From assembly GCA_038212015.1 (NCBI GenBank), contig JBBQUY010000004.1, positions 1 through 64,000 of the forward strand: 64,000 bases of DNA. The letters are read 5' to 3'. Source of the DNA: JAGQUL01 sp038212015. Lineage in GTDB: Bacteria > Actinomycetota > Thermoleophilia > Gaiellales > SKUG01. This document shows positions 30,608-39,928 of the stretch, piece by piece (position 1 is the stretch's first letter; every line of letters begins with the position of its first letter). Made by a program: the position numbers and the translations under genes. Below the pieces are notes generated by a model that did no database searches, was not told the origin of the DNA, and saw only the letters and a program-made list of their open reading frames with translations.

Positions 30608-33187
30608 ATGCGGGGCGTATGCGTGCGGTACGCACCTCGACCCGCGCGCGCCCTGATCGTGTCCAAGTCCAACTCGCCCAAGCCCACTCTGGCAAACGCC
30701 ATCAGCTCATCCGGCATCAGCCGGAAGCTGACGTTCGCGTTCTTCGCGGTCATCCTGGTCGCGTTCATCTCGCTGCCGGTCACGTTCATGTCGTTCAAGG
30801 AGATCGACGAGGCGAGCAACCAGGCGAAGAAGTCTTCGGTCACGCTCCAGAACGTCGCCATCTTCCAGCGCAAGATCGGCGACGTGCGCGCTTCGGCCCG
30901 CGATCAGATGGCGCGTGACAACGGTGTGGTCCGTGGCAACCTCACCAAGACCCTGCAGGAGGCGCTCGACGCGGCGCGCTGCATCGGCGAGCCGGCCAAG
31001 TGCTCCGGTTCGCTCAAGGCGGGGGAGACGCTGCCCGCCGACGAGGCGGCGCGCTGGGAGCAGATCTCGGCAAAGGCGCTCGACGCCAAGCAGGCGTTCC
31101 AGAACGACATCTCAGGCGGCAACGCCGCGGTCACCAGGCTCGACCAGACGCTCGCGAACGAAGTCGACGCACCGTCGCAGCAGCTCGCCGAGCGCATCGC
31201 GTCGCGTGGCCTCGACGCGCAGGCGAGCATTCGCACCGCGATCGCGAGCTCCACCGGCCTGCTCGTGGGCACGATGATCGGCTCGTTCCTGCTCGCCGCA
31301 TTGCTGGCGACGCTCATCCCGCGTCGCCTCATGAAGCGCCTGGAGCACCTGCGGCACGTCTCGCACCGGCTCGCGCACGGCGACCTCGAAGCTCGCGCCG
31401 ACGAGCGCCTCGCCAACCGCAAGGACGAGATCGGTGACCTGATCTCCGACTTCAACCTGATGGCGATGGCGATGCAGCGCAACACCGTGGAGCTGCGCAC
31501 GGCGCAGGAGCAGCTGCACATCGCGCTGCAGCAGGAGCAGGAACGCGCAACACGCGACCCGCTCACCGGCCTGCGCAATCATCGCTACTTCCAGGACTCG
31601 CTCAGCGCGGAGATCGAGCGCTGTCGCCGCACGGGTGGCCATGTGTCGATCGCGGTGCTCGACCTCGACAACTTCAAGTCGGTCAACGATCGCTTCGGCC
31701 ACAGCGAGGGCGACGCCGTGCTGCGTCGCGCCACGAAGGGCATCTCCGACAACCTGCGCCCCTACGACCTGGCCTGCCGCCTCGGCGGCGAGGAGTTCGG
31801 CGTGATCTTCCCGGAGGCAGATGCAGAAGAGGCGAAGATGGTCCTCGATCGCATCGCCGAGCACATCCTGCCGTTCGGCCCCAACGGCGAGCGCCTGTCG
31901 TTCTCGGGTGGCATCACCACGTGGCCGACCCACGCGGAGACGCAGACCGAGCTGTACCAGCGCGCGGACGAGGCGTCCTACTCCGCCAAGATGCAGGGCA
32001 AGGCGTGCTCGGTCGTGTACGACCCCACCAAGGTCGTGTCGATGGACAGCGAAGAGCGCACCCGATCGCGTCAGCGCGACGCGATGCTGACGACCGCCAC
32101 CACGCTCGTGAGCGCCGTCGACCAGAAGGATCCCTACACGCGCAACCACTCGGAGCTCGTCGCCATCTACGCCGCGACGATCGCCCGCGCGATGCGGCTG
32201 GACGAGGCGACGGTGAAGCTCGCATATCGAGCCGGCCTGCTCCACGACGTGGGCAAGATCGGAATCGCCGACGAGATCCTCGTGAAGGGTTCACAGCTCA
32301 CCCATGACGAGTGGGTGCAGCTGCGCATGCATCCGGAGTTCAGCTACCGCATCCTCGAAGCCGCGGAGATGGAGCCGGTCGCCACGTGGACGCGCCACCA
32401 CCACGAGCACTACGACGGCACCGGGTACCCGTTCGGGCTCGCGGGCACCGACATTCCGATCGGCAGCCGCATCATCCTCGTCGCGGACGCATTCGAGAGC
32501 ATGACGAGCGACCGCATCTACCGCCGCGCGCTCGGCCAGGCGCAGGCAGTGCACGAGCTGCGTTCGGGTGCGGGGCGACAGTTCGACCCGCAGGTCGTGG
32601 AGACGATGGTCGGGCTCATCGAGCAGGGCGTATTCGTGCAGGTGATGCAGCAGTACGGCCGCGTCATCGAACCAGCCGCGGTCCACCAGGCCGGGATGAT
32701 TCGCGAGCTGGATCCGGCAGCGTCGCAGGCGACCGCGACCGCAGCGGCGCTCGACGGCAACCCACCCACGGCGCACGCCACGAGCGAAGCCGAAGCGTGG
32801 GCGCTCCAGCAGATCACCGACGACCACTGGGCGAACCCGGGCCATACGCCTGCTGCGGAGCCTCCGGCATTCGCGGCACCGATCGTGCAGCCCGGCGACA
32901 TCGCAGCGCCCGCGGCCGTCCAGCCTGTGGCGTCGGCAGCCCCGACGCAGGGCCAGTGGACCCAGGAGCAGTGGGAGACGTACCAGCTGCAGGCCGCGCA
33001 GGAGCAGGCTGCATTCGACGCGCAGCAGGCCCATCAGGCGCAGCAGGCCCAGCTCGCTGCGCAGCAGGCCCACGCCCAGGAGCATGCTGCGATGCAGGCT
33101 CAGGCCGATGCTGCCGCGATTCCGGATCCGCCGTCGTTCGATCCCAGCTCGTGGGCCGCGCCGAATCCCGACGATCTGGCCGCGTAG
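30608..33187 (+). CDS. Membrane GGDEF plus HD-GYP c-di-GMP protein
   Basis: An 859-residue receptor-like protein. It has TM1 (residues 41-60), an extracytoplasmic four-helix-type sensor (61-210), TM2 (about 212-232), a HAMP linker, a GGDEF domain with GGEEF at 393-397, an HD-GYP domain (HD at 546-547, HHEHYDGTGYP ending at 608), and a Gln/Ala/His-rich tail. The inhibitory RxxD site (RPYD, 384-387) sits exactly five residues before GGEEF. Both the synthase and the phosphodiesterase therefore look catalytically complete, so the protein may make or degrade c-di-GMP depending on its signal. ATG 30608 is chosen because AGGGA lies 6 nt upstream; ATG 30602 and GTG 30659 are alternatives. Confidence 0.92.
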   Translation: MRGVCVRYAPRPARALIVSKSNSPKPTLANAISSSGISRKLTFAFFAVILVAFISLPVTFMSFKEIDEASNQAKKSSVTLQNVAIFQRKIGDVRASARDQMARDNGVVRGNLTKTLQEALDAARCIGEPAKCSGSLKAGETLPADEAARWEQISAKALDAKQAFQNDISGGNAAVTRLDQTLANEVDAPSQQLAERIASRGLDAQASIRTAIASSTGLLVGTMIGSFLLAALLATLIPRRLMKRLEHLRHVSHRLAHGDLEARADERLANRKDEIGDLISDFNLMAMAMQRNTVELRTAQEQLHIALQQEQERATRDPLTGLRNHRYFQDSLSAEIERCRRTGGHVSIAVLDLDNFKSVNDRFGHSEGDAVLRRATKGISDNLRPYDLACRLGGEEFGVIFPEADAEEAKMVLDRIAEHILPFGPNGERLSFSGGITTWPTHAETQTELYQRADEASYSAKMQGKACSVVYDPTKVVSMDSEERTRSRQRDAMLTTATTLVSAVDQKDPYTRNHSELVAIYAATIARAMRLDEATVKLAYRAGLLHDVGKIGIADEILVKGSQLTHDEWVQLRMHPEFSYRILEAAEMEPVATWTRHHHEHYDGTGYPFGLAGTDIPIGSRIILVADAFESMTSDRIYRRALGQAQAVHELRSGAGRQFDPQVVETMVGLIEQGVFVQVMQQYGRVIEPAAVHQAGMIRELDPAASQATATAAALDGNPPTAHATSEAEAWALQQITDDHWANPGHTPAAEPPAFAAPIVQPGDIAAPAAVQPVASAAPTQGQWTQEQWETYQLQAAQEQAAFDAQQAHQAQQAQLAAQQAHAQEHAAMQAQADAAAIPDPPSFDPSSWAAPNPDDLAA

Positions 33188-33241
33188 CAACGCCCCCGCG
33201 ACGGGTTCGCACTCGCCGCTCGAAGGGCACACGTCGCGAAG

Positions 33242-34627
33242 ATGCCGACGTCGTCACCCACTCGAACCAACGGTCCTCGTGGCCTCGCCGCATTGCGCAC
33301 GCTCGAGCGGCTCCGCGTGGACCTGCTCGCCGAGCTCGCACGCCTGCAGGAGCACTGGGGTGACACCTGCCTGATCAAGGGTGCGGGACAGCACATGGTC
33401 GTGCTGTTCGACCCGGTCGACGTGGAGCACGTGATGGTCCGAAGCGCGACGAGCGTGCGCAAAGGGTTCGCGTACCGACGCACGCGCAGGATCTTCGGCG
33501 ATGGACTGCTCACGAGCGACGGCGAGACGCACCTGCATGCGCGTCGAACGCTGCAGCCGTGCCTGCAGCCCCGGCGCCTGCCGGCGTACACCGAGTCGAT
33601 CCTCGATGCGATCGATACGGGCATCGATGAGATGCACGCGCCCGCAGTCGTGGACGTCGAGCACGCAATGGCGCGAGTCGGACTCGATGCGATCGGCCGC
33701 ACGCTGCTCGGTGTTCGGTTCGACGAGCTGCACGCCGACGGGGTGCTGGAAGCCGTGAAGGTCGGCCGCGACGGTTTCGTGGACCTGCTCACGCCGTGGG
33801 CTCCGGCGACGCTCGCGTTGCCCACGCGCTCGGCGCGACGCATGCGGCGCGCGATCCGAACGCTGCGAAGCGCGGCAGCGCATGTCCTGGACACGCATCA
33901 ATCGGCCGACGGCCACGACGACGTGCGTGACTTCGTCGACCTCATCGATGCGGGCGTCGACGAACACGGCCGCCCGTTCTCGCGTGTTCGCCGCATCGAC
34001 GAGGTCGTCACCGCCATGCTCGCCGGACACGACACCGTCTCCGGCACGCTGACGTGGCTGCTGCATGAGCTCGCGCAGGCACCCGAGCTCCAGACCCGGC
34101 TTGCCGCGGAGGTCGAGGGCGTGTGCGGCCCGCGACGACCCACGCCGGAGGATGTCGAAGCGATGCCGCTCGTTCGTGGGGCGCTGCTGGAGACCCTGCG
34201 CCTGTATCCGCAGTGCTACTCGATGACTCGCACCGCGCTGGAGACGTTCGAGCTGCCGAGCGGCCAGCGGGTCCAGCGCGGCTGGGAGCTGCTCATCCCG
34301 CAGTGGTCGATCCATCGCGACGCGCGCTTCTGGCCCGAGCCCGATCGATTCGACCCGACACGCTTCGTGGATGTGCCTGGGTGTCCGCGGTCTGCTCCTG
34401 CAGCATCGCCGGAGCTGCCCCGCCTCGCGTATTTCCCGTTCGGGGCCGGACGACGTGTGTGTATCGGCCAGGCGTATTCGATGCTCGAGGGATCGCTGAC
34501 GATCGCACGACTGCTGCAGCGAGTGCGCGTGTCGCCGGCCGCTGGCGGACGCGTGCCCTCGCGCAATGCGGTGTTCACGCTTTGGCCAGGCCCGGTGGAC
34601 CTGCAGCTGGAGTCCGTCACGCGCTGA
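33242..34627 (+). CDS. Cytochrome P450
   Basis: The 461-residue protein has the P450 landmarks. These are the I-helix AGHDT (residues 261-265), the K-helix E317-T-L-R320, and the heme loop FPFGAGRRVCIGQ with thiolate Cys407. The long substrate-recognition N-terminus and the GRRVCIG type resemble CYP102/CYP110/eukaryote-like fatty-acid hydroxylases more than small actinobacterial CYPs; this is inference. No ferredoxin or reductase gene is adjacent. Its 3' end overlaps the convergent SRPBCC gene by 11 bp. Confidence 0.92.
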   Translation: MPTSSPTRTNGPRGLAALRTLERLRVDLLAELARLQEHWGDTCLIKGAGQHMVVLFDPVDVEHVMVRSATSVRKGFAYRRTRRIFGDGLLTSDGETHLHARRTLQPCLQPRRLPAYTESILDAIDTGIDEMHAPAVVDVEHAMARVGLDAIGRTLLGVRFDELHADGVLEAVKVGRDGFVDLLTPWAPATLALPTRSARRMRRAIRTLRSAAAHVLDTHQSADGHDDVRDFVDLIDAGVDEHGRPFSRVRRIDEVVTAMLAGHDTVSGTLTWLLHELAQAPELQTRLAAEVEGVCGPRRPTPEDVEAMPLVRGALLETLRLYPQCYSMTRTALETFELPSGQRVQRGWELLIPQWSIHRDARFWPEPDRFDPTRFVDVPGCPRSAPAASPELPRLAYFPFGAGRRVCIGQAYSMLEGSLTIARLLQRVRVSPAAGGRVPSRNAVFTLWPGPVDLQLESVTR

Positions 34628-35312
34628 TCGCATCCCAGCGGTTGGCTGCCCACCAGCGCACGGGGCGCTCTTCCCAGGGCAGGCTCGGATCGTACGGGTG
34701 GGGTCGATCGTAGGGCTCGCCCTGCTGCTGCGCCTCGATCGCGGCCTTGATGTTCTCGAGGTTCCAGACGAACACCTGCTGGCCTGCGGGTCGGGCAAGG
34801 ATCACGTAGACACCCTTCACGACGGGCCAGGCGAGCAGGTTGGCGATGCCCTCGCGGCGGACGAGCTTCGACCGGAACCGCAGTCGCGTGCGATCGCTCG
34901 AGAGCGCATCGTAATCCTGATGGACTTCGTACTCCTGCGCGGTGCCGATCGGCCCGAACGGGAAGCCCTGCAGGTTGAACGTGCGGATCTCGCGGTGCTG
35001 ATGCTTCCTGATCGCCTCGGTCGTCTCGTCCCAGCGCATGCCGCGCTCGTCCTCGTTGCGGTAACAGATGCGATAGGCGCCAACCGTGCCGTCGGCCGGC
35101 TTGTCCTTCCCTTCCACCGGGGTGATGTGGTGGAAGAACACGCTCCAGTCCTTCGCGCGCGTGGAATCTGAGCCGTACTCCCAGACGACTTCGACGGGCG
35201 CATCGATCGCGACTGCGTGGCTGACCCACCCCTCGCTGGCGACGGTGACGAGCAGCAACAGCGCGTACGCGCCGACGAGCACGCCAGCCACGATCTTCAC
35301 GATTCGCTTCAC
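34617..35312 (-). CDS. Membrane-anchored SRPBCC-family protein
   Basis: The 231-residue protein begins with a membrane helix (IVKIVAGVLVGAYALLLLVT, about residues 4-23). A START/polyketide-cyclase-like fold follows: VSHAVAIDAPVEVVWEYGSD, then DWSVFFHHITPVEG and WDETTEAIRKHQHREIRTFN, and a long C-terminal helix (QQVFVWNLENIKAAIEAQQ). Such proteins bind hydrophobic ligands in a cavity. The C-terminal end is Trp/Pro-rich (LPWEERPVRWWAANRW). The start is GTG 35312; a GTG two codons upstream is possible. The gene lies divergent from a glycosyltransferase. Confidence 0.75.
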   Translation of the reverse strand: MKRIVKIVAGVLVGAYALLLLVTVASEGWVSHAVAIDAPVEVVWEYGSDSTRAKDWSVFFHHITPVEGKDKPADGTVGAYRICYRNEDERGMRWDETTEAIRKHQHREIRTFNLQGFPFGPIGTAQEYEVHQDYDALSSDRTRLRFRSKLVRREGIANLLAWPVVKGVYVILARPAGQQVFVWNLENIKAAIEAQQQGEPYDRPHPYDPSLPWEERPVRWWAANRWDAISA

Positions 35313-35363
35313 CCCCACATATCGGGCGCGGTCCGGGCTGCGTTCCCGGCTCGAAGAGCTGGC

Positions 35364-36134
35364 ATGGATGCAGCCGATGCCTGGGTCGTGATTCCCGCCT
35401 ACAACGAGGAGCGCTGGATTCGCGCGACCCTCGAGGCCCTTGCAGCCCAGGACGCCGTCGAGCCCTTCACGGTACTCGTCGTCGACAATGCGAGCACGGA
35501 TTCCACGCGTGATGTGGTCGAGCAGGCCGCGCGCGAGCTCACGGGGCTTGACCTGCGGATCCTCGACGAGCAGGAGAAGGGAACCGGCGCAGCCTGCGAC
35601 ACCGGTGCACGGCACGCGATCGCGAACGGCGCACGCTACGTGCTGCGCACGGATGCCGACTCGCTTCCCGCCCCGGACTGGGTGCGGCGCATGCGTTCGT
35701 GCCTGCACGATGAAGGTCTCGATCTGGTCGGCGGGCGCATCGCGCCGCGCACCGATGACGGCACCTCGCCACCGGGCGCTGCGGTCGTGTCGGCGGTCGC
35801 CGCGTGGCTGATGCGATCGACCGGGCGATTCAACCCGATCAACCGCGGTCCGCAGTTTCGCTGCGCGTTCACGATGGTCCCGGGCTTCAACCTCGGGATT
35901 CGCGCCGAGGCCTACGAGGCGTCGGGCGGGTTCCCGCGGTCGAAGATCGAGGATGAGCACGAGGACTGGACTCTCACCAATCGCGTGCGTGAGGTGTCGT
36001 CGCGCGTTCGCTATCGGCGCGCACCGCTCGTGCGCTACTCCAATCGCAAGGTCGCCGTGCATGGCATCCTGGGCGTCCTGCGCTGGTACGTGCGCCACGA
36101 CGGGCCGGTGGCGACGCAGGTCGACTGTCGCTAG
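35364..36134 (+). CDS. Family 2 glycosyltransferase
   Basis: A 256-residue GT-A protein with AWVVIPAYNEERWIRATLEA at the N-terminus, VLVVDNASTDSTRDV, and the metal-binding LRTDADSLPAPDWV (DxD). It then has GFNLGIRAEAYEASGGFP and the catalytic-base region EDEHEDWTL. No membrane segment is seen; a short hydrophobic C-terminal stretch could associate with the membrane. It transfers a sugar from a nucleotide donor, acceptor unknown. The upstream 49 codons of the open frame overlap the divergent SRPBCC gene and are discarded in favour of ATG 35364. Confidence 0.85.
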   Translation: MDAADAWVVIPAYNEERWIRATLEALAAQDAVEPFTVLVVDNASTDSTRDVVEQAARELTGLDLRILDEQEKGTGAACDTGARHAIANGARYVLRTDADSLPAPDWVRRMRSCLHDEGLDLVGGRIAPRTDDGTSPPGAAVVSAVAAWLMRSTGRFNPINRGPQFRCAFTMVPGFNLGIRAEAYEASGGFPRSKIEDEHEDWTLTNRVREVSSRVRYRRAPLVRYSNRKVAVHGILGVLRWYVRHDGPVATQVDCR

Positions 36135-36146
36135 CAGCGGACGCGA

Positions 36147-37295
36147 CTAGCCGACGAGCGCGGGGAGCACGTCGCGGATCGCGGCGACGGCGACGTCGAT
36201 CTCGTCCGGAGTGCCGACCGTGATGCGCACACCGTCGGCCATGCCGAACATCTCGAGCGGGCGCACGATCACGCCGACGTCTTCCAGCCGCTGCGCGACG
36301 TCTCGGCCACCGAGCCCGCCCGGCAGGGGCACGCACAGGAAGTTGCCGGCGCCGGGGATCGGTTCGAGGCCGACCTCGCGCAGCGCATCACCCAGGCGCG
36401 CACGGCCGGCTTCGTTGGCGGCGACGCGCTCGGCGAGCAGGTCACGCTGGTCGAGGCTGGCGAGCGCGGCCACGTTGGCAAGCGCGTTCATCTCGAACGG
36501 GCCGCGCACGGTGTCGATCGACCGTACGACGGGGGCCGGGCCGACGCCCCACCCCACGCGCAGTCCCGCGAGGCCGTAGATCTTGCTCATCGTGCGCAGC
36601 ACCATGACGTTTTCGCGGCCCTGTTCGACGATGAGCTCGGCGATCGAGTCGGGATAGTCGTCCGCCGTCACGTACTCGTGGTAGGCCTCGTCGACGACGC
36701 ACAGCACGCGCTCGGGAAGCGCGTCGACGAAGCGTGTCAGTCGCTCCCGATCGACGTAGGTTCCGGTCGGGTTGTTGGGGTTGCACACGTAGACCATGCG
36801 GGTGCGGTCAGTGACCTTCGCGAGCATCGCGTCGAGGTCGTAGCGATGGTCCTCGTCGAGCGGCACCATGACCGGAACGGCGTCGACCTTGCGAACGCTG
36901 AGCGGATAGGTGATGAAGCTCGGCCACCCGAACACGACCTCGTCGCCGGGCTCGAGCAGTGCGAGCGACAGGTTGATGAGGATCGAGTCGGCACCGTTGC
37001 CCAGCACGACCTGGTCGGCGCGCGCCCCGGTGATGGAGGCGAGCGTGCCGCGCAGCTCGTGGAACGCGCCGTCGGGATATCGGTTGAGGCCGTCGACGTG
37101 GTCGCGGATCGCCTGGGCTGCAGCCGGCAGCGGCCCCCATGGCCCTTCGTTGGAGCCGAGCTTGACGATCGGACGGTCACCGCCGATCCTGCGGCGCAGC
37201 GCCTCGGCCGACAGGCCCGGCTCGTAGGGGCGCAGGTCGCGCAGTGCGGGCTTTGCTTGAAATCCGTTCTCGCTCACGCCTGGTCCGTTCGTCAT
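36147..37295 (-). CDS. hisC: Histidinol-phosphate aminotransferase
   Basis: The 382-residue class I/II aminotransferase has IVKLGSNEGPWGPLP and RYPDGAFHELRGTLA. VLGNGADSILINL and VYVCNPNNPTGTYV follow. The PLP Lys238 is in MSKIYGLAGLRVGWG, and VIVRPLEMFGMADGVRIT is near the end. These are HisC features (histidine biosynthesis); such enzymes may also act on aromatic amino acids. No other his gene is nearby. Its ATG at 37295 overlaps the stop of the upstream gamma-glutamyltransferase by 4 nt, so expression of the two is coupled. Confidence 0.88.
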   Translation of the reverse strand: MTNGPGVSENGFQAKPALRDLRPYEPGLSAEALRRRIGGDRPIVKLGSNEGPWGPLPAAAQAIRDHVDGLNRYPDGAFHELRGTLASITGARADQVVLGNGADSILINLSLALLEPGDEVVFGWPSFITYPLSVRKVDAVPVMVPLDEDHRYDLDAMLAKVTDRTRMVYVCNPNNPTGTYVDRERLTRFVDALPERVLCVVDEAYHEYVTADDYPDSIAELIVEQGRENVMVLRTMSKIYGLAGLRVGWGVGPAPVVRSIDTVRGPFEMNALANVAALASLDQRDLLAERVAANEAGRARLGDALREVGLEPIPGAGNFLCVPLPGGLGGRDVAQRLEDVGVIVRPLEMFGMADGVRITVGTPDEIDVAVAAIRDVLPALVG

Positions 37296-38929
37296 GCCTG
37301 CCTCACGCTGCCGTCGGCGTACGCGAGGAACGCGCCGCCGCCTCGTCGATGGTCGCCGGCTGCCGCGAAACTGCCGTCGGTGTCGACGGCCACCATGTTG
37401 GAGCCGCCGAAGAACATGTTCGTGCCGGGCCAGCGATTGAGCTCGTGTCCGCGGCGCTCGAGCTCGTCGAGCGCGGCCTCCGGATAGCCGGGTTCGACCT
37501 GCACGATGCCGCCTTCGGCGTGCAGGCGCGGCGCCTGCACGGCTGCGTCGAGGCGCTGCTGCAGCGTGGCGTCGTCACCAGCGAGCGTGCTTTCGAGCAC
37601 GCGCAGCAGGGGCTGCAGGATCGCGCCGCGCAGTCGGTTGGATCCTGCGCTGCCGGTGGCGAGGATCGGTCGGCCGTCGTCGAGCAGCAGGCTCGGCGCC
37701 ATCATGCTCGTCAGTCGCTCGCCGGGGCGCAGGACATGCTCGATGGGAAGCAGGTCCTCCTCGCCCATCATGTTGTTGAGGTGGATGCCGGTGCTTCCCA
37801 CGAACTCGCCGGAGCCGCAGCCGGTGGTGGTGGTCATCGACACGGCGCCGCCGTTCGCGTCGATGACGCTCAGGTGCGTGGTCGATCCCAGCCGTGAGGA
37901 GCGCCCGGCCGGTCCGTCGATCGCGGCGGCGAACAGCTCGTCGCCGATCGCGACGGTGGGATCCGACAGCAGCCAGTCCACGAGCATGCCTTCGCCGTAG
38001 AGCCAGCGGTCGAACTCGTGTCCACGGATGCCGTTGGACGCGATCATCGCTGCGACGAGCCGTGCGGCGCCCTCGGGTGATTCCACGTCGACCGGAGGAC
38101 CGACCACGCCGCCGTTGGCGCGCTCGAGCACGCGCATCGCGAACGCGATGAGTGCACCCCCGGCCGACGGGGGCGGCGGCGTCAGAAACTCGCGGCCGCG
38201 CCACGTGCCGCGCACGGGGACGTGTTCGACGACCTGGTAGTGCTCCAGGTCGGCGCGCGTGATGAGCCCGCCCTGTGCCGTGCTCCAGTCGATGATCTCG
38301 CGCGCGAGGTCGCCGCGATAGAACGCGGCATCGCCTTCGGCCGCGATGAGCTCGAGCGTGCCCGCCAGGTCGGGCTGGGCGAAGTGGTCGCCGGCGACGA
38401 GCATCGGTCCGGCTGGTGCGAACACGCGCTTGCCTTCGCTCTGGCGCGTGAGGATCGGCGTCAGCAGGTGGTGGCAGTACGCCTGCTGCGGCGGCAGCGA
38501 GAACCCCTCGCGTGCGAGCCGGATGCCCGGCTCGAGCACGCGCTCCAGCGGCATCGTTCCAAAGCGTCCGTGCATGTGCACGACGCCCTTCACGAATCCC
38601 GGCACCGCGCACGACTTGGGTCCGACGTGGAAGGTCTGGGTGGTGGCGCCGAACAGCACGTCGATCGGAACGGGGTGTCCGGCGATCTCGGCGGTGCCGT
38701 CGATGCCGGGCACGGAGGTGAAGAAGTCGAAGCAGTGGTTGTCGCCGCCCGGCATGTGCACCGTGGCGAATCCAGCACCGCCCAGGCCGGTCAGCGTGGG
38801 CTCGGCAGTGCACGCCGCGAACGCTGCGGCCACCGCCGCATCGACCGCGTTGCCGCCTTCGGCGAGGATCTCTGCCCCCGCGCGCGCACTGGCCTCATGA
38901 CCAGTGGCGATTGCTCCCACCTGCTCCAT
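37292..38929 (-). CDS. Gamma-glutamyltransferase family Ntn-hydrolase
   Basis: The 545-residue protein follows the GGT layout. The N-terminal part has AGAEILAEGGNAVDAAVAAA and AVPGFVKGVVHMHGRFG. The autocleavage site is GSTTHLSVIDANG, with Thr350 the expected new N-terminus and nucleophile. The small subunit has MTTTTGCGSGEFVGSTGIHLNN and GSAGSNRLRGAILQ. Unlike E. coli GGT there is no signal peptide, so it probably works in the cytoplasm. It could cleave glutathione-like or other gamma-glutamyl or acyl amide substrates. It starts from a leaderless-type promoter and is coupled to hisC. Confidence 0.88.
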   Translation of the reverse strand: MEQVGAIATGHEASARAGAEILAEGGNAVDAAVAAAFAACTAEPTLTGLGGAGFATVHMPGGDNHCFDFFTSVPGIDGTAEIAGHPVPIDVLFGATTQTFHVGPKSCAVPGFVKGVVHMHGRFGTMPLERVLEPGIRLAREGFSLPPQQAYCHHLLTPILTRQSEGKRVFAPAGPMLVAGDHFAQPDLAGTLELIAAEGDAAFYRGDLAREIIDWSTAQGGLITRADLEHYQVVEHVPVRGTWRGREFLTPPPPSAGGALIAFAMRVLERANGGVVGPPVDVESPEGAARLVAAMIASNGIRGHEFDRWLYGEGMLVDWLLSDPTVAIGDELFAAAIDGPAGRSSRLGSTTHLSVIDANGGAVSMTTTTGCGSGEFVGSTGIHLNNMMGEEDLLPIEHVLRPGERLTSMMAPSLLLDDGRPILATGSAGSNRLRGAILQPLLRVLESTLAGDDATLQQRLDAAVQAPRLHAEGGIVQVEPGYPEAALDELERRGHELNRWPGTNMFFGGSNMVAVDTDGSFAAAGDHRRGGGAFLAYADGSVRQA

Positions 38930-38935
38930 GACGGG

Positions 38936-38941
38936 AATCTA
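38936..38941 (-). promoter_or_regulatory. -10 box TAGATT, gamma-glutamyltransferase-hisC unit
   Basis: On the minus strand TAGATT is followed by CCCGTC and the ATG at 38929, placing it exactly at -12 to -7. Leaderless geometry. Confidence 0.55.
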
Positions 38942-38989
38942 CCCTCGTACGGGCGCTCGCGCTCGCACATGCGCGCGAAGGCGTGGAAC

Positions 38990-39592
38990 TCAGCCCCGTA
39001 CCTGAACCTGTACGCCGGCACGCATCGCGTCCTGGATCGATGCCGCAAGGTGCATCGGAATGCGAACGCAGCCATGGCTGGCCGGGGTCGCAAGCACGCG
39101 CGGAGCACCGTGCACCGCGATGCCGCCGTGAAAGAAGCTCGGCCAGTACAGGATCCCGAGTTCGGCTCGATGCGCGCCTTCGATGCGGCGCCCGACCCGG
39201 AACGTCCCGATCGGGGTCGCTTCGCCACGTCCATCGGGAAGCTTCGGGTCGCCGGTGCAGGCATTGACGATCTTGCGCACGCGCCCGCGATCGACCACCA
39301 GGAGCACCTGATCGCTCAGGTCCACCACGATACGGTGCGGTTCACCGCGGCCGATTCGCACGCCGACGGGTCGCTTCAGTCGTGCCAGGGTCTTCGCGCC
39401 CGTCACGCCGTCGCGTTCGAGGCCGTTGACCTTCTGGAACGCCATGACGGCGTGGTGGGTCGCGTCGGTGTACGTTGCACCGCGGTCGACGGCGTAGCGA
39501 AGCTGGCGCAGTCGCTGCTTGAGCCGAAGCACCTCGGGCCCGGTCGAGCCGACGCGAAGCAGGGTCCTTCTCGATGTCGCGGCAGCGTCCAT
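38990..39592 (-). CDS. L,D-transpeptidase (YkuD) with peptidoglycan-binding domain
   Basis: The 200-residue protein starts with a PG_binding_1 domain (VGSTGPEVLRLKQRLRQLRY to NGLERDGVTGAKTLARLK, residues 14-70). A YkuD catalytic domain follows: VVDLSDQVLLVVDRGRVR, then ATPIGTFRVG and GIAVHGAP. The active-site motif is SHGCVRI with Cys175. This is the normal L,D-transpeptidase arrangement for 3-3 peptidoglycan crosslinks. No signal peptide is present: the in-frame DNA upstream of ATG 39592 encodes an Arg-rich stretch and then a stop. Either export is unconventional or the true 5' end is disrupted. It lies 75 bp downstream of the ftsZ-linked small genes. Confidence 0.82.
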   Translation of the reverse strand: MDAAATSRRTLLRVGSTGPEVLRLKQRLRQLRYAVDRGATYTDATHHAVMAFQKVNGLERDGVTGAKTLARLKRPVGVRIGRGEPHRIVVDLSDQVLLVVDRGRVRKIVNACTGDPKLPDGRGEATPIGTFRVGRRIEGAHRAELGILYWPSFFHGGIAVHGAPRVLATPASHGCVRIPMHLAASIQDAMRAGVQVQVRG

Positions 39593-39667
39593 GCCACGGG
39601 ATCGTCGCAGCTGGATCCGACATCCAGCAATGCGATCGAGGCGACGTGGCCGCCGACGGCCGCGCCG

Positions 39668-39928
39668 TCAGCGCTTCGGCGGGTTCGGATCGAACGTCGA
39701 GAGCGGGGCGTACCCGTCGTAGGGCACCGCCTCGATGAACTCGCTCGGACGATTTGCGTCGGGACCCGCCGCGCCGTGGATGTCGAACAGCTGGCGCAGC
39801 ACGAAGCTCGCGACGAGCGCACCGATTCCCATCTCGACCAGTCCACCCATCGTCCCGACCCGGTAGCCGTGGATGAGCAGCGTGGTCGAGATCGTCGTGA
39901 GGACCACCAGGAAGACGTTGCCGTGCAT
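39668..39928 (-). CDS. Small membrane protein of the ftsZ operon (86 aa)
   Basis: An 86-residue protein with two hydrophobic helices (VFLVVLTTISTTLLIHGY and GLVEMGIGALVASFVL) and a polar, Pro-rich C-terminus (EFIEAVPYDGYAPLSTFDP). No family is recognised. Its ATG at 39928 overlaps the stop of the preceding 84-residue gene (TGATG). It is the last gene of the chain that begins at parA. Confidence 0.75.
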   Translation of the reverse strand: MHGNVFLVVLTTISTTLLIHGYRVGTMGGLVEMGIGALVASFVLRQLFDIHGAAGPDANRPSEFIEAVPYDGYAPLSTFDPNPPKR

